Source of the DNA: CAYVVT01 sp964454335
GTDB taxonomy: Bacteria; Fidelibacterota; UBA8477; JABMPR01
Length of the DNA stretch: 64,000 bases
Direction of reading: 5' to 3'
NCBI GenBank assembly: GCA_964454335.1
Contig: CAYVVT010000001.1
Span: 248,001-312,000, forward strand
In this document: positions 8,758 to 17,836 of the stretch, one piece after another
Position numbering within the stretch: position 1 is the first letter of the stretch
Layout of the letters: each line of letters begins with the position of its first letter
Notes under the pieces: model-generated
Told to the model about the DNA's origin: nothing
The model's database searches: none
Seen by the model: the letters and a program-made list of their open reading frames with translations, nothing else
Program-made: the position numbers and the translations under genes

Positions 8758-9807
8758 CTAATCTTCTGCCAGGTACAGACTGGCAATATCCTCGGCAACA
8801 CCCATCACGGACGGTCCGGCACGGTTGGTGAGGATAATGACGGTTAATTGATCATCTGGAAAGCGCATGAGTACATTCCTGAATCCACAGGTGCTGCCGG
8901 TATGATGCACGCGGCGGAGTCCCCGGAACTCATCGATGCGCCAGCCGTAGCCGTAATCATTGAGATGTGGTGTAAAAGCCTCATCCCGAAGTGGTGTTGA
9001 AAGCAACTGATCACCGTACAGCGCCTGGTCCCATTTGTAGAGATCGTTCAGCGATGTATAGATACCACCGTCACCCAGCACGGCAGAAGTCGGGCTCTGG
9101 TCGCTGAAATCAACGGTGTCACCAGATACCTCATAGCCATAGGCCCGGTTTGGGATCTGGTTCAATCCTTCTACGTAGGCTACAGAATTGTCCATACCCA
9201 GGGGCTTGAAAATGTTTGTAGTGAGATATTCAGCAAAGCTCACACCGCTGAGACGCTCCACAGTAAGAGCCAGCAGGGCGTAACCGCTGTTGCTGTAGGC
9301 ATAGTCAGTGCCGGCGGGGAAGTAGGTGGAATCCACGGTGGTAAGCAGTTCCAGGACATCACGATCATGGACCTGTACGGTGGCGGTGTCAGACATGATG
9401 TCCTCATAATCCACCAGGCCGCTGGTGTGCTGAAGGACCTCGCGATAACTGATCGAATCAGCATATGCAGGTAATTCATGAAGAACCTCTGATAGTCTGG
9501 TGTCGAAATGGAGTTGATCCTTCTCGATGAGCTGCAGGATGGCCATGGCTGTGAATTGCTTGGTTACCGAGGCCAGCCTGAAATTCGTATTCTCATCAAT
9601 GGCCACAACATCTGCCATGTCAGCGAGACCATAATTTCTCTGGAGGATCTTCTCACCCTCTCGAATAACCAGCAGTGCGGCACCGGGCCGCTGGCCGTGA
9701 TAATCAGCGAACATCTCGTCTATGCGGTCAATGACAGGATCACGTTTACAAGCTGTCAGCATGACGATGACAATAAGGGAAAGTTGGACGGTTCGATGCA
9801 TGCTCAC
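8758..9807 (-). CDS. Beta-lactamase-family serine hydrolase, lipoprotein
   Basis: 349 residues with a lipoprotein signal ending LTAC (Cys20). Active-site motifs are Ser80 and Lys83 in LASVTKQF, YSNSGYAL for the Tyr, and HTGSTCGF as the third motif. Unlike the downstream gene product it lacks the C-terminal beta-rich domain. It is probably anchored to a membrane and faces the periplasm. The two hydrolases are divergent paralogues rather than a recent duplication. Function within the class (esterase, peptidase, beta-lactamase) is open. Confidence 0.88.
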   Translation of the reverse strand: MSMHRTVQLSLIVIVMLTACKRDPVIDRIDEMFADYHGQRPGAALLVIREGEKILQRNYGLADMADVVAIDENTNFRLASVTKQFTAMAILQLIEKDQLHFDTRLSEVLHELPAYADSISYREVLQHTSGLVDYEDIMSDTATVQVHDRDVLELLTTVDSTYFPAGTDYAYSNSGYALLALTVERLSGVSFAEYLTTNIFKPLGMDNSVAYVEGLNQIPNRAYGYEVSGDTVDFSDQSPTSAVLGDGGIYTSLNDLYKWDQALYGDQLLSTPLRDEAFTPHLNDYGYGWRIDEFRGLRRVHHTGSTCGFRNVLMRFPDDQLTVIILTNRAGPSVMGVAEDIASLYLAED

Positions 9808-9901
9808 CTCACAGGTAACCCGGTTTCAGCTGGAGAACATCACGTCAGGGATGATACGAGACACGGATAAAACCTAGAGCAGGCGAGGTGGCAGTCAATG
9901 G

Positions 9902-9925
9902 AAAACCCCTCATGATGAGGGGCTT
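9902..9925 (-). terminator. Intrinsic terminator after the redoxin gene
   Basis: CCCCTC-ATGAT-GAGGGG (six pairs, potentially closing further) is followed on the minus strand by TTTTCC, 55 bases past the redoxin stop codon. On the plus side a run of nine T (9932-9940) lies a little further out, so it could work in both directions. Confidence 0.65.
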
Positions 9926-9979
9926 TGCACGTTTTTTTTTAACCGGAACCGACAGGTCAGGGGTCGGTTGTTCCGATCT

Positions 9980-10591
9980 CTATTTGTATTTGACCGAACA
10001 TCCGTATGGTTTTGAGGTGGGGGTTGCGATACGTTCACCGGCCAGTACCGCATCCAGTGCTGCCGCCACGTAATTATTGGCCTCAGGGATATCAGCCACA
10101 TTGGTGGATTTGATGTCATCAATACCACCGGCATAGACCAGTTTGCCCTCTGGATCGATGATATACATGTGCGGCGTGGTCCGGGCCCCATACCACCTTC
10201 CCACCTTGCCATCAGCGTCGATGAGGTAGGCTGAGAAACTCGCATCATGATCCACCGCTCGGCGGTTGATCTCATCAGGTTCGAAATGACCCTGCTTACC
10301 TTCAGCGGAGGAGCAGATGGATAACCAGACGACATCCTTTTCCGTATAGGCTTTCTGCAGTTTCTGCATGTTCCCGCTGTTGTAGTGTTTCTTTACGAAG
10401 GGACAGTCGTAATTCACCCATTCCAGGACCACGTATTTACCCTTGTAGTCTGTAAGGTGGTGAATCTTGCCATGACTGTCGGTTAGACTGAAAGTTGGCA
10501 CCTTCTTGCCTGGTTTCAATTCCTTGGCGCTTACCGTGCCGACGGCCAGTAGAATGGTTAGGACGCTGATAAGAATATGTCTTGAACGCAT
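9980..10591 (-). CDS. Exported redoxin (peroxiredoxin-like/thioredoxin-fold protein)
   Basis: 203 residues. Signal peptide MRSRHILISVLTILLAVGTVSA, then an AhpC/TSA-type thioredoxin fold. The reactive Cys63 stands in NYDCPFVKKHY where a thioredoxin would have CxxC; a second Cys sits near the C-terminus (PYGCSVKY). The cis-Pro region TTPHMYIID and the strand KLVYAGGIDD are typical of redoxin family members that end this way. It should act in periplasmic thiol or peroxide chemistry. The upstream gene, 9 bases away, encodes a DsbD N-terminal-type domain, so the two may pass electrons to each other. Confidence 0.85.
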   Translation of the reverse strand: MRSRHILISVLTILLAVGTVSAKELKPGKKVPTFSLTDSHGKIHHLTDYKGKYVVLEWVNYDCPFVKKHYNSGNMQKLQKAYTEKDVVWLSICSSAEGKQGHFEPDEINRRAVDHDASFSAYLIDADGKVGRWYGARTTPHMYIIDPEGKLVYAGGIDDIKSTNVADIPEANNYVAAALDAVLAGERIATPTSKPYGCSVKYK

Positions 10592-10600
10592 AATGACTCC

Positions 10601-11449
10601 TTATGGATTGATGGGCTTATTGATCTTGTGTTTAAGTACAACGACACCATCCGGAGATGAAAGGGTGCGAATGAGCACGCCTTTAAGGTACTTCGGATCT
10701 TCCTGACGTTGATCTAACAGGGGGATCTTGACAATATGTTTCCGTGATCGGGTTATCATCTCAACGGGCAAACTGAGATCATAGCTCATTTCGTCACTTG
10801 GGAAGAAATCTACTGCTGTCATTTTAAACGGGTCCTCCGGCCAACGGATAAATCTTAATTCCAAGGCATCGCCCCTCACCCTGGTTTCAGCCAGAACATC
10901 CTGGTTCTCGATGGGAAAATGTTTCTCGGCCCTCCTGATCAGGTCGAGCCACTTCTTTCTGGATGCCAAGACTCCTTCTTTCCCAGGGAGCTCAAATTGC
11001 AGCGCGTCAGAACCCGGGAGGCAGATATCCTTGCACTCCAGCCAGTTAACTTCGAGCCTGAAAACATTTCTCTCCAGAACTGAATCCGGGGGCAGGAATT
11101 GAAAAAAGTATATGGCCTCGTTCTCATGTATGAAGGTGGTGATCCCCGCATCGACATGCCGTTTGGGGACAGATTGGCGAAATCCATGCATGGTGAAATC
11201 ATCCGGATAGGTCCACAGGAACTCGGTGGCCATTCCAGCATCACCTGGATTCTCCCAGTAGGTGTGCCAGCCGTCATGCATACTGAAAACCACAGCGACA
11301 TCGAAAGCCTGCCCGGGATAGATGCCATCGGTCAAAGGCACTATTTCCACAGTCACCGAGTTCTCTTCTCCTGCCAGAGGAAGTGAGACCAGCAGGCACA
11401 CCGTGGTTATGACGAATCGTAGCACAAATCTTTTTCCTTTCGTGCTCAA
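10601..11449 (-). CDS. Stand-alone DsbD N-terminal-type (thiol reductase) domain protein
   Basis: 282 residues with a signal peptide. The body matches the ScsB/DsbD N-terminal immunoglobulin-like domain: WHTYWENPGDAG, WTYPDDF, then the redox pair Cys139 and Cys143 in WLECKDICLPG. Full DsbD continues with eight membrane helices and a thioredoxin domain; both are missing here, and the protein stops about 135 residues after the Cys pair. It must therefore get electrons from another protein, perhaps a CcdA-type carrier encoded elsewhere. It shares an operon with the redoxin. Confidence 0.82.
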   Translation of the reverse strand: MSTKGKRFVLRFVITTVCLLVSLPLAGEENSVTVEIVPLTDGIYPGQAFDVAVVFSMHDGWHTYWENPGDAGMATEFLWTYPDDFTMHGFRQSVPKRHVDAGITTFIHENEAIYFFQFLPPDSVLERNVFRLEVNWLECKDICLPGSDALQFELPGKEGVLASRKKWLDLIRRAEKHFPIENQDVLAETRVRGDALELRFIRWPEDPFKMTAVDFFPSDEMSYDLSLPVEMITRSRKHIVKIPLLDQRQEDPKYLKGVLIRTLSSPDGVVVLKHKINKPINP

Positions 11450-11615
11450 TATTTGTTAGTAACAAATGTACGATGGATCCGCAGCCAATGTTCCCAAAAA
11501 GCGATCCTGATGACCTCTCTCTTGCATAAGAGATTATTCACAAGCCTTCTATAGCAAATTGTGCTTTTGCTACCTTGCATGTGAATCTATCTTGGGGGTT
11601 CAATTTGAGGGTTTA

Positions 11616-14471
11616 ATGCATAGTGACAAACTGATCGTACATGGCGCCCGGGAACATAATCTCAAGAATGTTGACCTGGAACTGCCACGTGAGAAGTTCA
11701 TCGTCATCACCGGATTATCCGGGTCTGGCAAGACTTCCCTGGCATTTGACACCATCTATGCCGAGGGCCAGAGGCGTTATGTAGAATCCCTCTCCGCTTA
11801 TGCCCGTCAATTCCTGGGTCTCATGGAAAAACCGGATGTCGACTATATCGAGGGTCTGTCACCTGCGATTTCCATCGAACAGAAGAGTTCCAGCCGAAAT
11901 CCTCGTTCCACCGTCGGTACAGTCACGGAGATCCATGATTACCTGCGACTGCTTTTCGCACGTATCGGTCGGCCTGTGTGTTATAATTGTGGCCGGCCCA
12001 TCACCAAGCAGACCGTCCAGCAGATCGTCGATTCGATCCTGAACCTGAAAGCGAAAGCCAATATACAGATCCTTTCACCCATTGTTCGGGGTCGTAAAGG
12101 TGAGTTCAAAGACACTTTCAAGGAAGTCAAGCGTGAAGGTTTTGTCCGCCTGCGTATCGATGGACGCATTCACGAAGTGAGCAATACCCCTGATCTTGAG
12201 AAGAACAAGAAACACAATATTGAGATCGTTGTTGATCGCCTGGTCATCGATCCTGAATTCAAGGAACGTCTTACCGATTCAGTAGAGCTGGCGCTGAACC
12301 ATGGGGGCGGGATGGTCCTGGTGGACGTCGTAGGCGAAGAGGAGCACATCTTTTCTGAACACTATGCCTGCCCCTACTGCGAGATCAGCTATCCCGAACT
12401 GGAACCGCGGCTGTTTTCCTTCAACAGCCCCTACGGGGCCTGTCCCGAATGTGACGGCCTGGGTACACGCACCAGCATAGACGAGAATATCATCGTCCCG
12501 GATCAGCGCAAATCACTCATGCAGGGAGCTGTGATCCCCATGGGTGAACAGCCCCGGGGGAATTGGTATTCAGCCATTCTCAAGAGCCTGGCCAGGAACT
12601 ACAACTTCAACTTCTCCCAACCCTGGCAGACCATCGATGCAGAAGCCCGACATGCCATCCTACATGGGACAGGCGATAAAAAGCTTAAAATGTCCTATGA
12701 ATCTGATCGCTGGAAGGGTGAATACGAAGGCGGTTTCGAAGGTGTGATCCCCAACCTCATGCGCCGCTACAAACAGACGAATTCCGTTGGCGTTCGCCGT
12801 TGGATCGAAGGTTTCATGAGCAGTCAGGATTGTGAGCATTGCGGCGGTACGCGTCTGAGGATCGAAGCCAACCATATCTTTCTTGGAGAGAAGAGCATCG
12901 CTGAACTCAGTCAGATGCCTATTCGTGATATCCATGAGTACTTTGAAGGTCTGAAACTCAGCAAGACAGAACAGCAGATCGCAAAGCAGGTCCTGAAGGA
13001 AGTTCGGGAACGACTGGGCTTCCTGGTGAACGTGGGACTTGATTACCTGACCCTTTCACGAACGGCCAGCACCCTGTCAGGTGGCGAAGCCCAACGTATC
13101 CGGCTGGCAACACAGATCGGTTCCCAGCTGGTGGGTGTGCTGTACATCCTGGATGAGCCCTCCATCGGTCTACATCAGCGCGACAACCGACGCCTTATTA
13201 GAACATTGAAGAATCTCCGGGACCTGGGAAACACCGTACTGGTCATCGAACATGACCAGGAGACCATGGAAGAGGCGGATCTGGTGGTAGATATGGGTCC
13301 GGGGGCCGGCGAGCACGGCGGAGAAGTGGTCGCCGTAGATGTTCCAGACAAGATCCATGAGCATGAGCATTCGGTAACCGGACAATATCTCGCGGGGAAG
13401 AAGGCTATTCCGGTCCCTGTCTCCCGCCGGGAGGGCAAGGGCAGCACTATCAAGATCCAGGGCGCCAGGGGTCACAATCTGCAGCATCTTGAGGTGGACT
13501 TCCCCCTAGGGAAATTCATTTGCATCAGTGGTGTATCCGGGTCCGGTAAATCTTCTCTGGTCAACCAGACGCTGTATCCCGCCATGGCCCGTTCCATCTA
13601 TAATTCCAAGGTCACCGTTCTGCCCTATGATCGTGTCGAGGGCCTGGCCTATGTTGACAAGGTGGTTAACATCGACCAGTCGCCCATTGGCCGAACACCG
13701 CGCTCGAATCCAGCCACCTACACCGGCGCCTTTACCTTCATCCGCGATCTGTTTGCCTCGCTCCCAGAGTCAAAGCTCCGGGGCTACAAACCGGGACGTT
13801 TCTCATTCAATGTGAAGGGCGGCCGCTGCGAAAGCTGTCAGGGGGATGGGATCCGCAAGATCGAGATGCATTTCCTGCCGGATGTCTATGTGCAGTGTGA
13901 GGACTGCCACGGCCAGCGCTACAACCGCGAAACCCTGGAGATCACCTATAAGGGTAAGAATATTGCCGAGATCCTGGAGATGTCAGTGGAGGAGGCCCAT
14001 TCCTTCTACCGGAACATTCCCGGACTGCATCGCAAGCTGCAAACGCTGGTGGATGTGGGTTTGGGCTACATTCGGCTTGGCCAGCAGGCCACGACCCTGT
14101 CCGGTGGCGAAGCCCAGCGCGTGAAACTGGCCAGTGAATTGAGCCGGGTGGGAACCGGCCGCACATTCTACATTCTGGATGAACCCACCACCGGATTGCA
14201 CTTCGAAGACGTGAACATGCTGCTTACCGTTTTGAACCGTCTTGTGGAGAAGGGAAATACCGTTCTGGTCATCGAGCATAACCTGGATGTGATCAAGTCA
14301 GCCGACCATGTTATCGATCTTGGTCCTGAAGGTGGAGACCGGGGCGGGGCTATCATGGCCGAGGGTACTCCTGAGGAGGTCGCCGGTGTAGAATCGTCCT
14401 ATACTGGAGCCTATCTGAAGCAGATGTTGGCCAGAAAGAGAAAGCCAGCGCAACGAAAAACTGATGTTTGA
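11616..14471 (+). CDS. uvrA: UvrABC excinuclease subunit A
   Basis: 951 residues from MHSDKLIVHGAREHNL; GAGG five bases before this ATG favours it over an in-frame start at 11559. Two ABC modules are present: Walker A motifs GLSGSGKTS and GVSGSGKSS, signatures LSGGEAQRIRLA and LSGGEAQRVKLA, Walker B YILDEPSIGLH and YILDEPTTGLH. Zinc-binding Cys sets are seen at CYNCG, CPYC...CPEC and CESC...CEDC. Length and motifs match E. coli UvrA. It binds DNA damage and loads UvrB in nucleotide excision repair. It is divergent from the nDsbD-like gene across a 166-base gap. Confidence 0.98.
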   Translation: MHSDKLIVHGAREHNLKNVDLELPREKFIVITGLSGSGKTSLAFDTIYAEGQRRYVESLSAYARQFLGLMEKPDVDYIEGLSPAISIEQKSSSRNPRSTVGTVTEIHDYLRLLFARIGRPVCYNCGRPITKQTVQQIVDSILNLKAKANIQILSPIVRGRKGEFKDTFKEVKREGFVRLRIDGRIHEVSNTPDLEKNKKHNIEIVVDRLVIDPEFKERLTDSVELALNHGGGMVLVDVVGEEEHIFSEHYACPYCEISYPELEPRLFSFNSPYGACPECDGLGTRTSIDENIIVPDQRKSLMQGAVIPMGEQPRGNWYSAILKSLARNYNFNFSQPWQTIDAEARHAILHGTGDKKLKMSYESDRWKGEYEGGFEGVIPNLMRRYKQTNSVGVRRWIEGFMSSQDCEHCGGTRLRIEANHIFLGEKSIAELSQMPIRDIHEYFEGLKLSKTEQQIAKQVLKEVRERLGFLVNVGLDYLTLSRTASTLSGGEAQRIRLATQIGSQLVGVLYILDEPSIGLHQRDNRRLIRTLKNLRDLGNTVLVIEHDQETMEEADLVVDMGPGAGEHGGEVVAVDVPDKIHEHEHSVTGQYLAGKKAIPVPVSRREGKGSTIKIQGARGHNLQHLEVDFPLGKFICISGVSGSGKSSLVNQTLYPAMARSIYNSKVTVLPYDRVEGLAYVDKVVNIDQSPIGRTPRSNPATYTGAFTFIRDLFASLPESKLRGYKPGRFSFNVKGGRCESCQGDGIRKIEMHFLPDVYVQCEDCHGQRYNRETLEITYKGKNIAEILEMSVEEAHSFYRNIPGLHRKLQTLVDVGLGYIRLGQQATTLSGGEAQRVKLASELSRVGTGRTFYILDEPTTGLHFEDVNMLLTVLNRLVEKGNTVLVIEHNLDVIKSADHVIDLGPEGGDRGGAIMAEGTPEEVAGVESSYTGAYLKQMLARKRKPAQRKTDV

Positions 14472-14576
14472 TGCCTTGTAAAACCCTGTTTCAGGCCTCT
14501 ATATTTGCCGGCACTTTTACTCCGGGATGCGAATCGCATGGATACACCGGGGAACACGGCAGTGAAGAATTATTGA

Positions 14577-15614
14577 ATGACTGATCTAACACAGCCACAG
14601 CTACTTGCCGAAGAGACCGATTTCGACCGGGCTCTCAGACCCGAGCGTCTAGACGATTTTACCGGACAGGAGCAGACTGTTGAACAGCTCCGGGTATTTA
14701 TCGAGGCTACCCGCCAGCGCAATGAACCCCTGGACCATGTGCTGCTGCACGGACCACCCGGTCTGGGTAAAACGACCCTGGCAATGCTCATCTCAAAGGA
14801 GTTGGGGGTCAACATCAAGACCTCTTCAGGTCCGGTACTGGAGAAGGCCGCCGACCTGGCCGGCCTGCTTACGAATCTGGAGGCCCGTGACGTGTTCTTT
14901 ATCGATGAAGTTCACCGTCTGAACCATGTGGTGGAGGAATATCTCTACTCAGCCATGGAAGACTACCGCATCGATATCATGATAGATAAGGGCCCCAGCG
15001 CCCGGAGCGTGCAACTGAACCTGGAACCGTTTACCCTGGTGGGAGCAACCACCAGAGCGGGTCTGTTGACCCCCCCGATGCGAGCTCGGTTCGGTGTGGT
15101 TCTGCGCCTGGATTTTTATTCACCCGAAGAGCTGCTTGCCATCATTAAACGTTCCGCCCGTATACTTGAGGTCCCGCTTGACGACGCCGGTGGACTGGAA
15201 CTGGCCCGACGCAGCCGTGGAACACCTCGTATCGCCAACCGTCTTTTACGACGCACACGTGATTTTGCTCAGGTCAAAAGCAATGGTGAAATTGACCGGG
15301 TCGTGGCCGATGAGGCCCTGGACATGCTCAATGTGGATGAGTACGGCCTGGATGAAATGGATAAACGCATTCTTAGCGTCATTATAAAGAAGTTCAATGG
15401 TGGACCCGTGGGTGTGAGTTCGCTCTCTGTCGCTGTGGGGGAGGAAGCGAATACCCTGGAGGAGGTCTATGAACCCTTTCTGATCATGGAAGGTTTTCTG
15501 GAAAGGACACCCCGGGGTCGACAGGTGACCGCTGCCGGCTTAAAACACATGGGATTTACCTTGGAATCTGGTCGATCACAAACGAATCTATTTGTAAAGG
15601 AAGAGAAAGAATAA
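14577..15614 (+). CDS. ruvB: Holliday junction branch migration DNA helicase RuvB
   Basis: 345 residues. RuvB motifs: opening RPERLDDFTGQEQ, Walker A GPPGLGKTT, Walker B VFFIDEVHRLN, sensor 1 LVGATTRAGLL, Arg finger region PMRARFG, and the winged-helix C-terminus ending in ERTPRGRQVTAAGLKHMG. It forms the hexameric motor that moves Holliday junctions with RuvA; neither ruvA nor ruvC is adjacent. Its stop codon directly abuts the queA start (TAAATG). Confidence 0.98.
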   Translation: MTDLTQPQLLAEETDFDRALRPERLDDFTGQEQTVEQLRVFIEATRQRNEPLDHVLLHGPPGLGKTTLAMLISKELGVNIKTSSGPVLEKAADLAGLLTNLEARDVFFIDEVHRLNHVVEEYLYSAMEDYRIDIMIDKGPSARSVQLNLEPFTLVGATTRAGLLTPPMRARFGVVLRLDFYSPEELLAIIKRSARILEVPLDDAGGLELARRSRGTPRIANRLLRRTRDFAQVKSNGEIDRVVADEALDMLNVDEYGLDEMDKRILSVIIKKFNGGPVGVSSLSVAVGEEANTLEEVYEPFLIMEGFLERTPRGRQVTAAGLKHMGFTLESGRSQTNLFVKEEKE

Positions 15615-16670
15615 ATGCTATTCGATACCGCAAAAGCCCTGACCCTTTCGGAATTCGATTATGAACTTCCGGAAAAACTGATCGCACAGTATCCCGCCGA
15701 GAAGCGTGATAAGTCAAAATTGATGTTGTTGAACGCCCGGAGTGGTGAATTCGAACATTCCGAGTTCAGCAAGATCCTCAACCACCTCAATGAGGGTGAT
15801 GTTCTGGTGGTGAACAATACCAAGGTGTTCCCTTCCAGGTTATTTGCCAACAAGGACAAGACCGACACCGAGATCGAACTGTTCCTGTTGCGTGAACTGG
15901 GGAACAACCTCTGGGAAACACTGGTGAAGCCCGCCCGCAAGGTCCGTGTGGGGAACAAGCTCATCATTGGCAAGGACCTCATCTGCGATGTGGTGGACAA
16001 TACCGTTTCGGGTGGTCGAGTGGTGCGTTTTGAGAAGAATGGAGCGGATTTCTATTCGCTGCTGGACAGGCTGGGCCACTGGCCCCTGCCACCCTACATC
16101 AACCGTGAATCCGAGAAGATCGACCGTGAACGTTATCAGACCGTTTATGCCGAACACAGGGGGGCTGTCGCAGCGCCCACTGCCGGTCTGCATTTCACCG
16201 ACGCATTGTTGAGAAGAGCAGAGAAGAAAGGTGTCCAGATCGCCCCGGTGCTGCTCCACGTGGGACTGGGAACATTTCGACCGGTGAATGTCGAGGATAT
16301 CACCAAGCACCAGATGGATGCCGAATTCTACGATGTCACACAGGACACTGTGGATATCATCAACAAGGCCAAGGAAGAAGGCCGGCGCATCATCGGTGTG
16401 GGAACCACCGTGGTCCGCGCCCTGGAATCCGCCGTGGTACCACCGCGTGGTCTGGAACCTTCCTCCGGCTGGACAGATAAATTCATTTACCCGCCATACG
16501 AATTCAGAGTAGTGGATGGGATCATCACCAACTTCCACCAGCCAAAGTCAACGCTGCTGATGCTGATTGCAGCATTTTCATCCAGGGAGAAGATCCTGAA
16601 TGCATACCAGGCTGCCGTGAAGCAAAAATACCGCTTCTTCAGCTATGGTGATGCCATGTTCCTGTATTAA
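15615..16670 (+). CDS. queA: S-adenosylmethionine:tRNA ribosyltransferase-isomerase
   Basis: 351 residues, full length. Family blocks: FDYELPEKLIAQYPAEKRDKSKL, VLVVNNTKVFPSRL, GHWPLPPYINRE, VAAPTAGLHFT, LHVGLGTFRPV and ITNFHQPKSTLLMLIAAF. The enzyme transfers and rearranges ribose from SAM to make epoxyqueuosine in tRNA wobble position 34. The gene begins the base after the ruvB stop; GGAAGAG inside the ruvB end can serve as the ribosome site. A ruvB-queA pair is common in bacteria. Confidence 0.98.
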   Translation: MLFDTAKALTLSEFDYELPEKLIAQYPAEKRDKSKLMLLNARSGEFEHSEFSKILNHLNEGDVLVVNNTKVFPSRLFANKDKTDTEIELFLLRELGNNLWETLVKPARKVRVGNKLIIGKDLICDVVDNTVSGGRVVRFEKNGADFYSLLDRLGHWPLPPYINRESEKIDRERYQTVYAEHRGAVAAPTAGLHFTDALLRRAEKKGVQIAPVLLHVGLGTFRPVNVEDITKHQMDAEFYDVTQDTVDIINKAKEEGRRIIGVGTTVVRALESAVVPPRGLEPSSGWTDKFIYPPYEFRVVDGIITNFHQPKSTLLMLIAAFSSREKILNAYQAAVKQKYRFFSYGDAMFLY

Positions 16671-16717
16671 CCATGTTGCAGCGGCCGGCGCTGTAACCCG
16701 AACCTTATGAGATCCCT

Positions 16718-17206
16718 ATGCTCCGTTGTGGAACCGGTTATGACGTCCATCGGCTGGTACCGGGCCGCCCACTGATCCTTGGCGGGATCACCATTCCCTA
16801 CGAGAAAGGTCCCCTGGGCCACTCCGATGGCGATGCACTTTGCCACGCCATTGCTGACGCCCTGCTGGGTGCCTGCGCCCTGGGCGATATCGGTGAGCAT
16901 TTTCCGGATTCGGATGAGACTTATGCGGGTTTCAATTCTCTACGATTCCTGGAACAGATCCGGGAGAAACTTCTGGATGCGGGCTTTGCCGTCCAGAACA
17001 TCGACTCCACCATCATCCTTCAAGCCCCCAAAGTCGCGGAATATATACCGGGTATGAGACAGCGGATCGCTGATGCGCTGCAGTGCGAACTTTCAAGCAT
17101 CTCGGTGAAAGCAACGACAGAAGAAGGTCTGGGACTCACCGGTTCGAATGAAGCCGTTGCCTGCCAGGCGGTCTGCACTGTCAATCAGGTCGAGGGTACT
17201 GAGTGA
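16718..17206 (+). CDS. ispF: 2-C-methyl-D-erythritol 2,4-cyclodiphosphate synthase
   Basis: 162 residues. Metal ligands are in GTGYDVHRL (Asp and His) and GHSDGDALCHAIADAL; the CDP/phosphate contacts fall in DIGEHFPDSDE and KATTEEGLGLTG. Full length for IspF. It makes the cyclic diphosphate intermediate of the MEP isoprenoid pathway; ispE lies 4 kb downstream. IspD is not in the window. No strong ribosome site precedes the ATG. Confidence 0.97.
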   Translation: MLRCGTGYDVHRLVPGRPLILGGITIPYEKGPLGHSDGDALCHAIADALLGACALGDIGEHFPDSDETYAGFNSLRFLEQIREKLLDAGFAVQNIDSTIILQAPKVAEYIPGMRQRIADALQCELSSISVKATTEEGLGLTGSNEAVACQAVCTVNQVEGTE

Positions 17207-17209
17207 CCC

Positions 17210-17836
17210 GTGCTTGATCCTCTATTAGCTTTTATCGAGCAGGCACCCGCCTGGCTCGTTTTCCTGGTGATCTTCCTGGCCTCCTATATCGAGAACCTTT
17301 TCCCGCCTTTGCCCGGTGACACCATTCTCGTCTTCAGCGCCTATCTCGTCGGCCGTGGCAACCTGCCTTTCGGAGCTGCGTTAGCCACCACCATTGTAGC
17401 CAGTATCGGCGGATTCATGACCATGTATATTTTGGGTCGTACGCTGGGACGCGGCTTCGTGTACTCCCAGCAGCAGACCTGGTTCTCCACCAAAAGCCTG
17501 GATCGAATAGAGGCCCTGTTTCAGCGCTGGGGCTACGGCGTGATCATGGTGAACCGTTTCATGGCGGGTCTGCGCACGGTGATCGCACTTTTTGCCGGCA
17601 TGGGCCGTTTGAGCGCCCCCAAAGTGTTCAGCCTGGCGCTTCTCTCGGTCATCCTGTGGAATGGAGGCCTGCTCTGGGTCGGCGCTTCCATTGGCGAGAA
17701 CTGGGAGATCGTGGGAGATTACCTCAAACGCTATAACCGCATCGTATCGTTGACACTGGTAGGTATCATCATCGCCTTTGTGGCCCATCGAATCGTCATC
17801 GTGAAGCAAAACCTGAAGAGCAAGCATGAAGCTTAG
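17210..17836 (+). CDS. DedA/VTT-domain inner-membrane protein
   Basis: 208 residues starting at GTG, 3 bases after the ispF stop. The DedA pattern is clear: ENLFPPLPGDTILVFSAYL, the glycine-rich stretch GGFMTMYILGRTLG, and the conserved FNRFMAGLRTV-type block (VNRFMAGLRTVIALFAGMGR). Four to five membrane segments. Family members are implicated in lipid-carrier (undecaprenyl phosphate or phospholipid) flipping and envelope integrity. Its end overlaps the gltX start by 11 bases, pointing to coupled translation. Confidence 0.9.
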   Translation: MLDPLLAFIEQAPAWLVFLVIFLASYIENLFPPLPGDTILVFSAYLVGRGNLPFGAALATTIVASIGGFMTMYILGRTLGRGFVYSQQQTWFSTKSLDRIEALFQRWGYGVIMVNRFMAGLRTVIALFAGMGRLSAPKVFSLALLSVILWNGGLLWVGASIGENWEIVGDYLKRYNRIVSLTLVGIIIAFVAHRIVIVKQNLKSKHEA

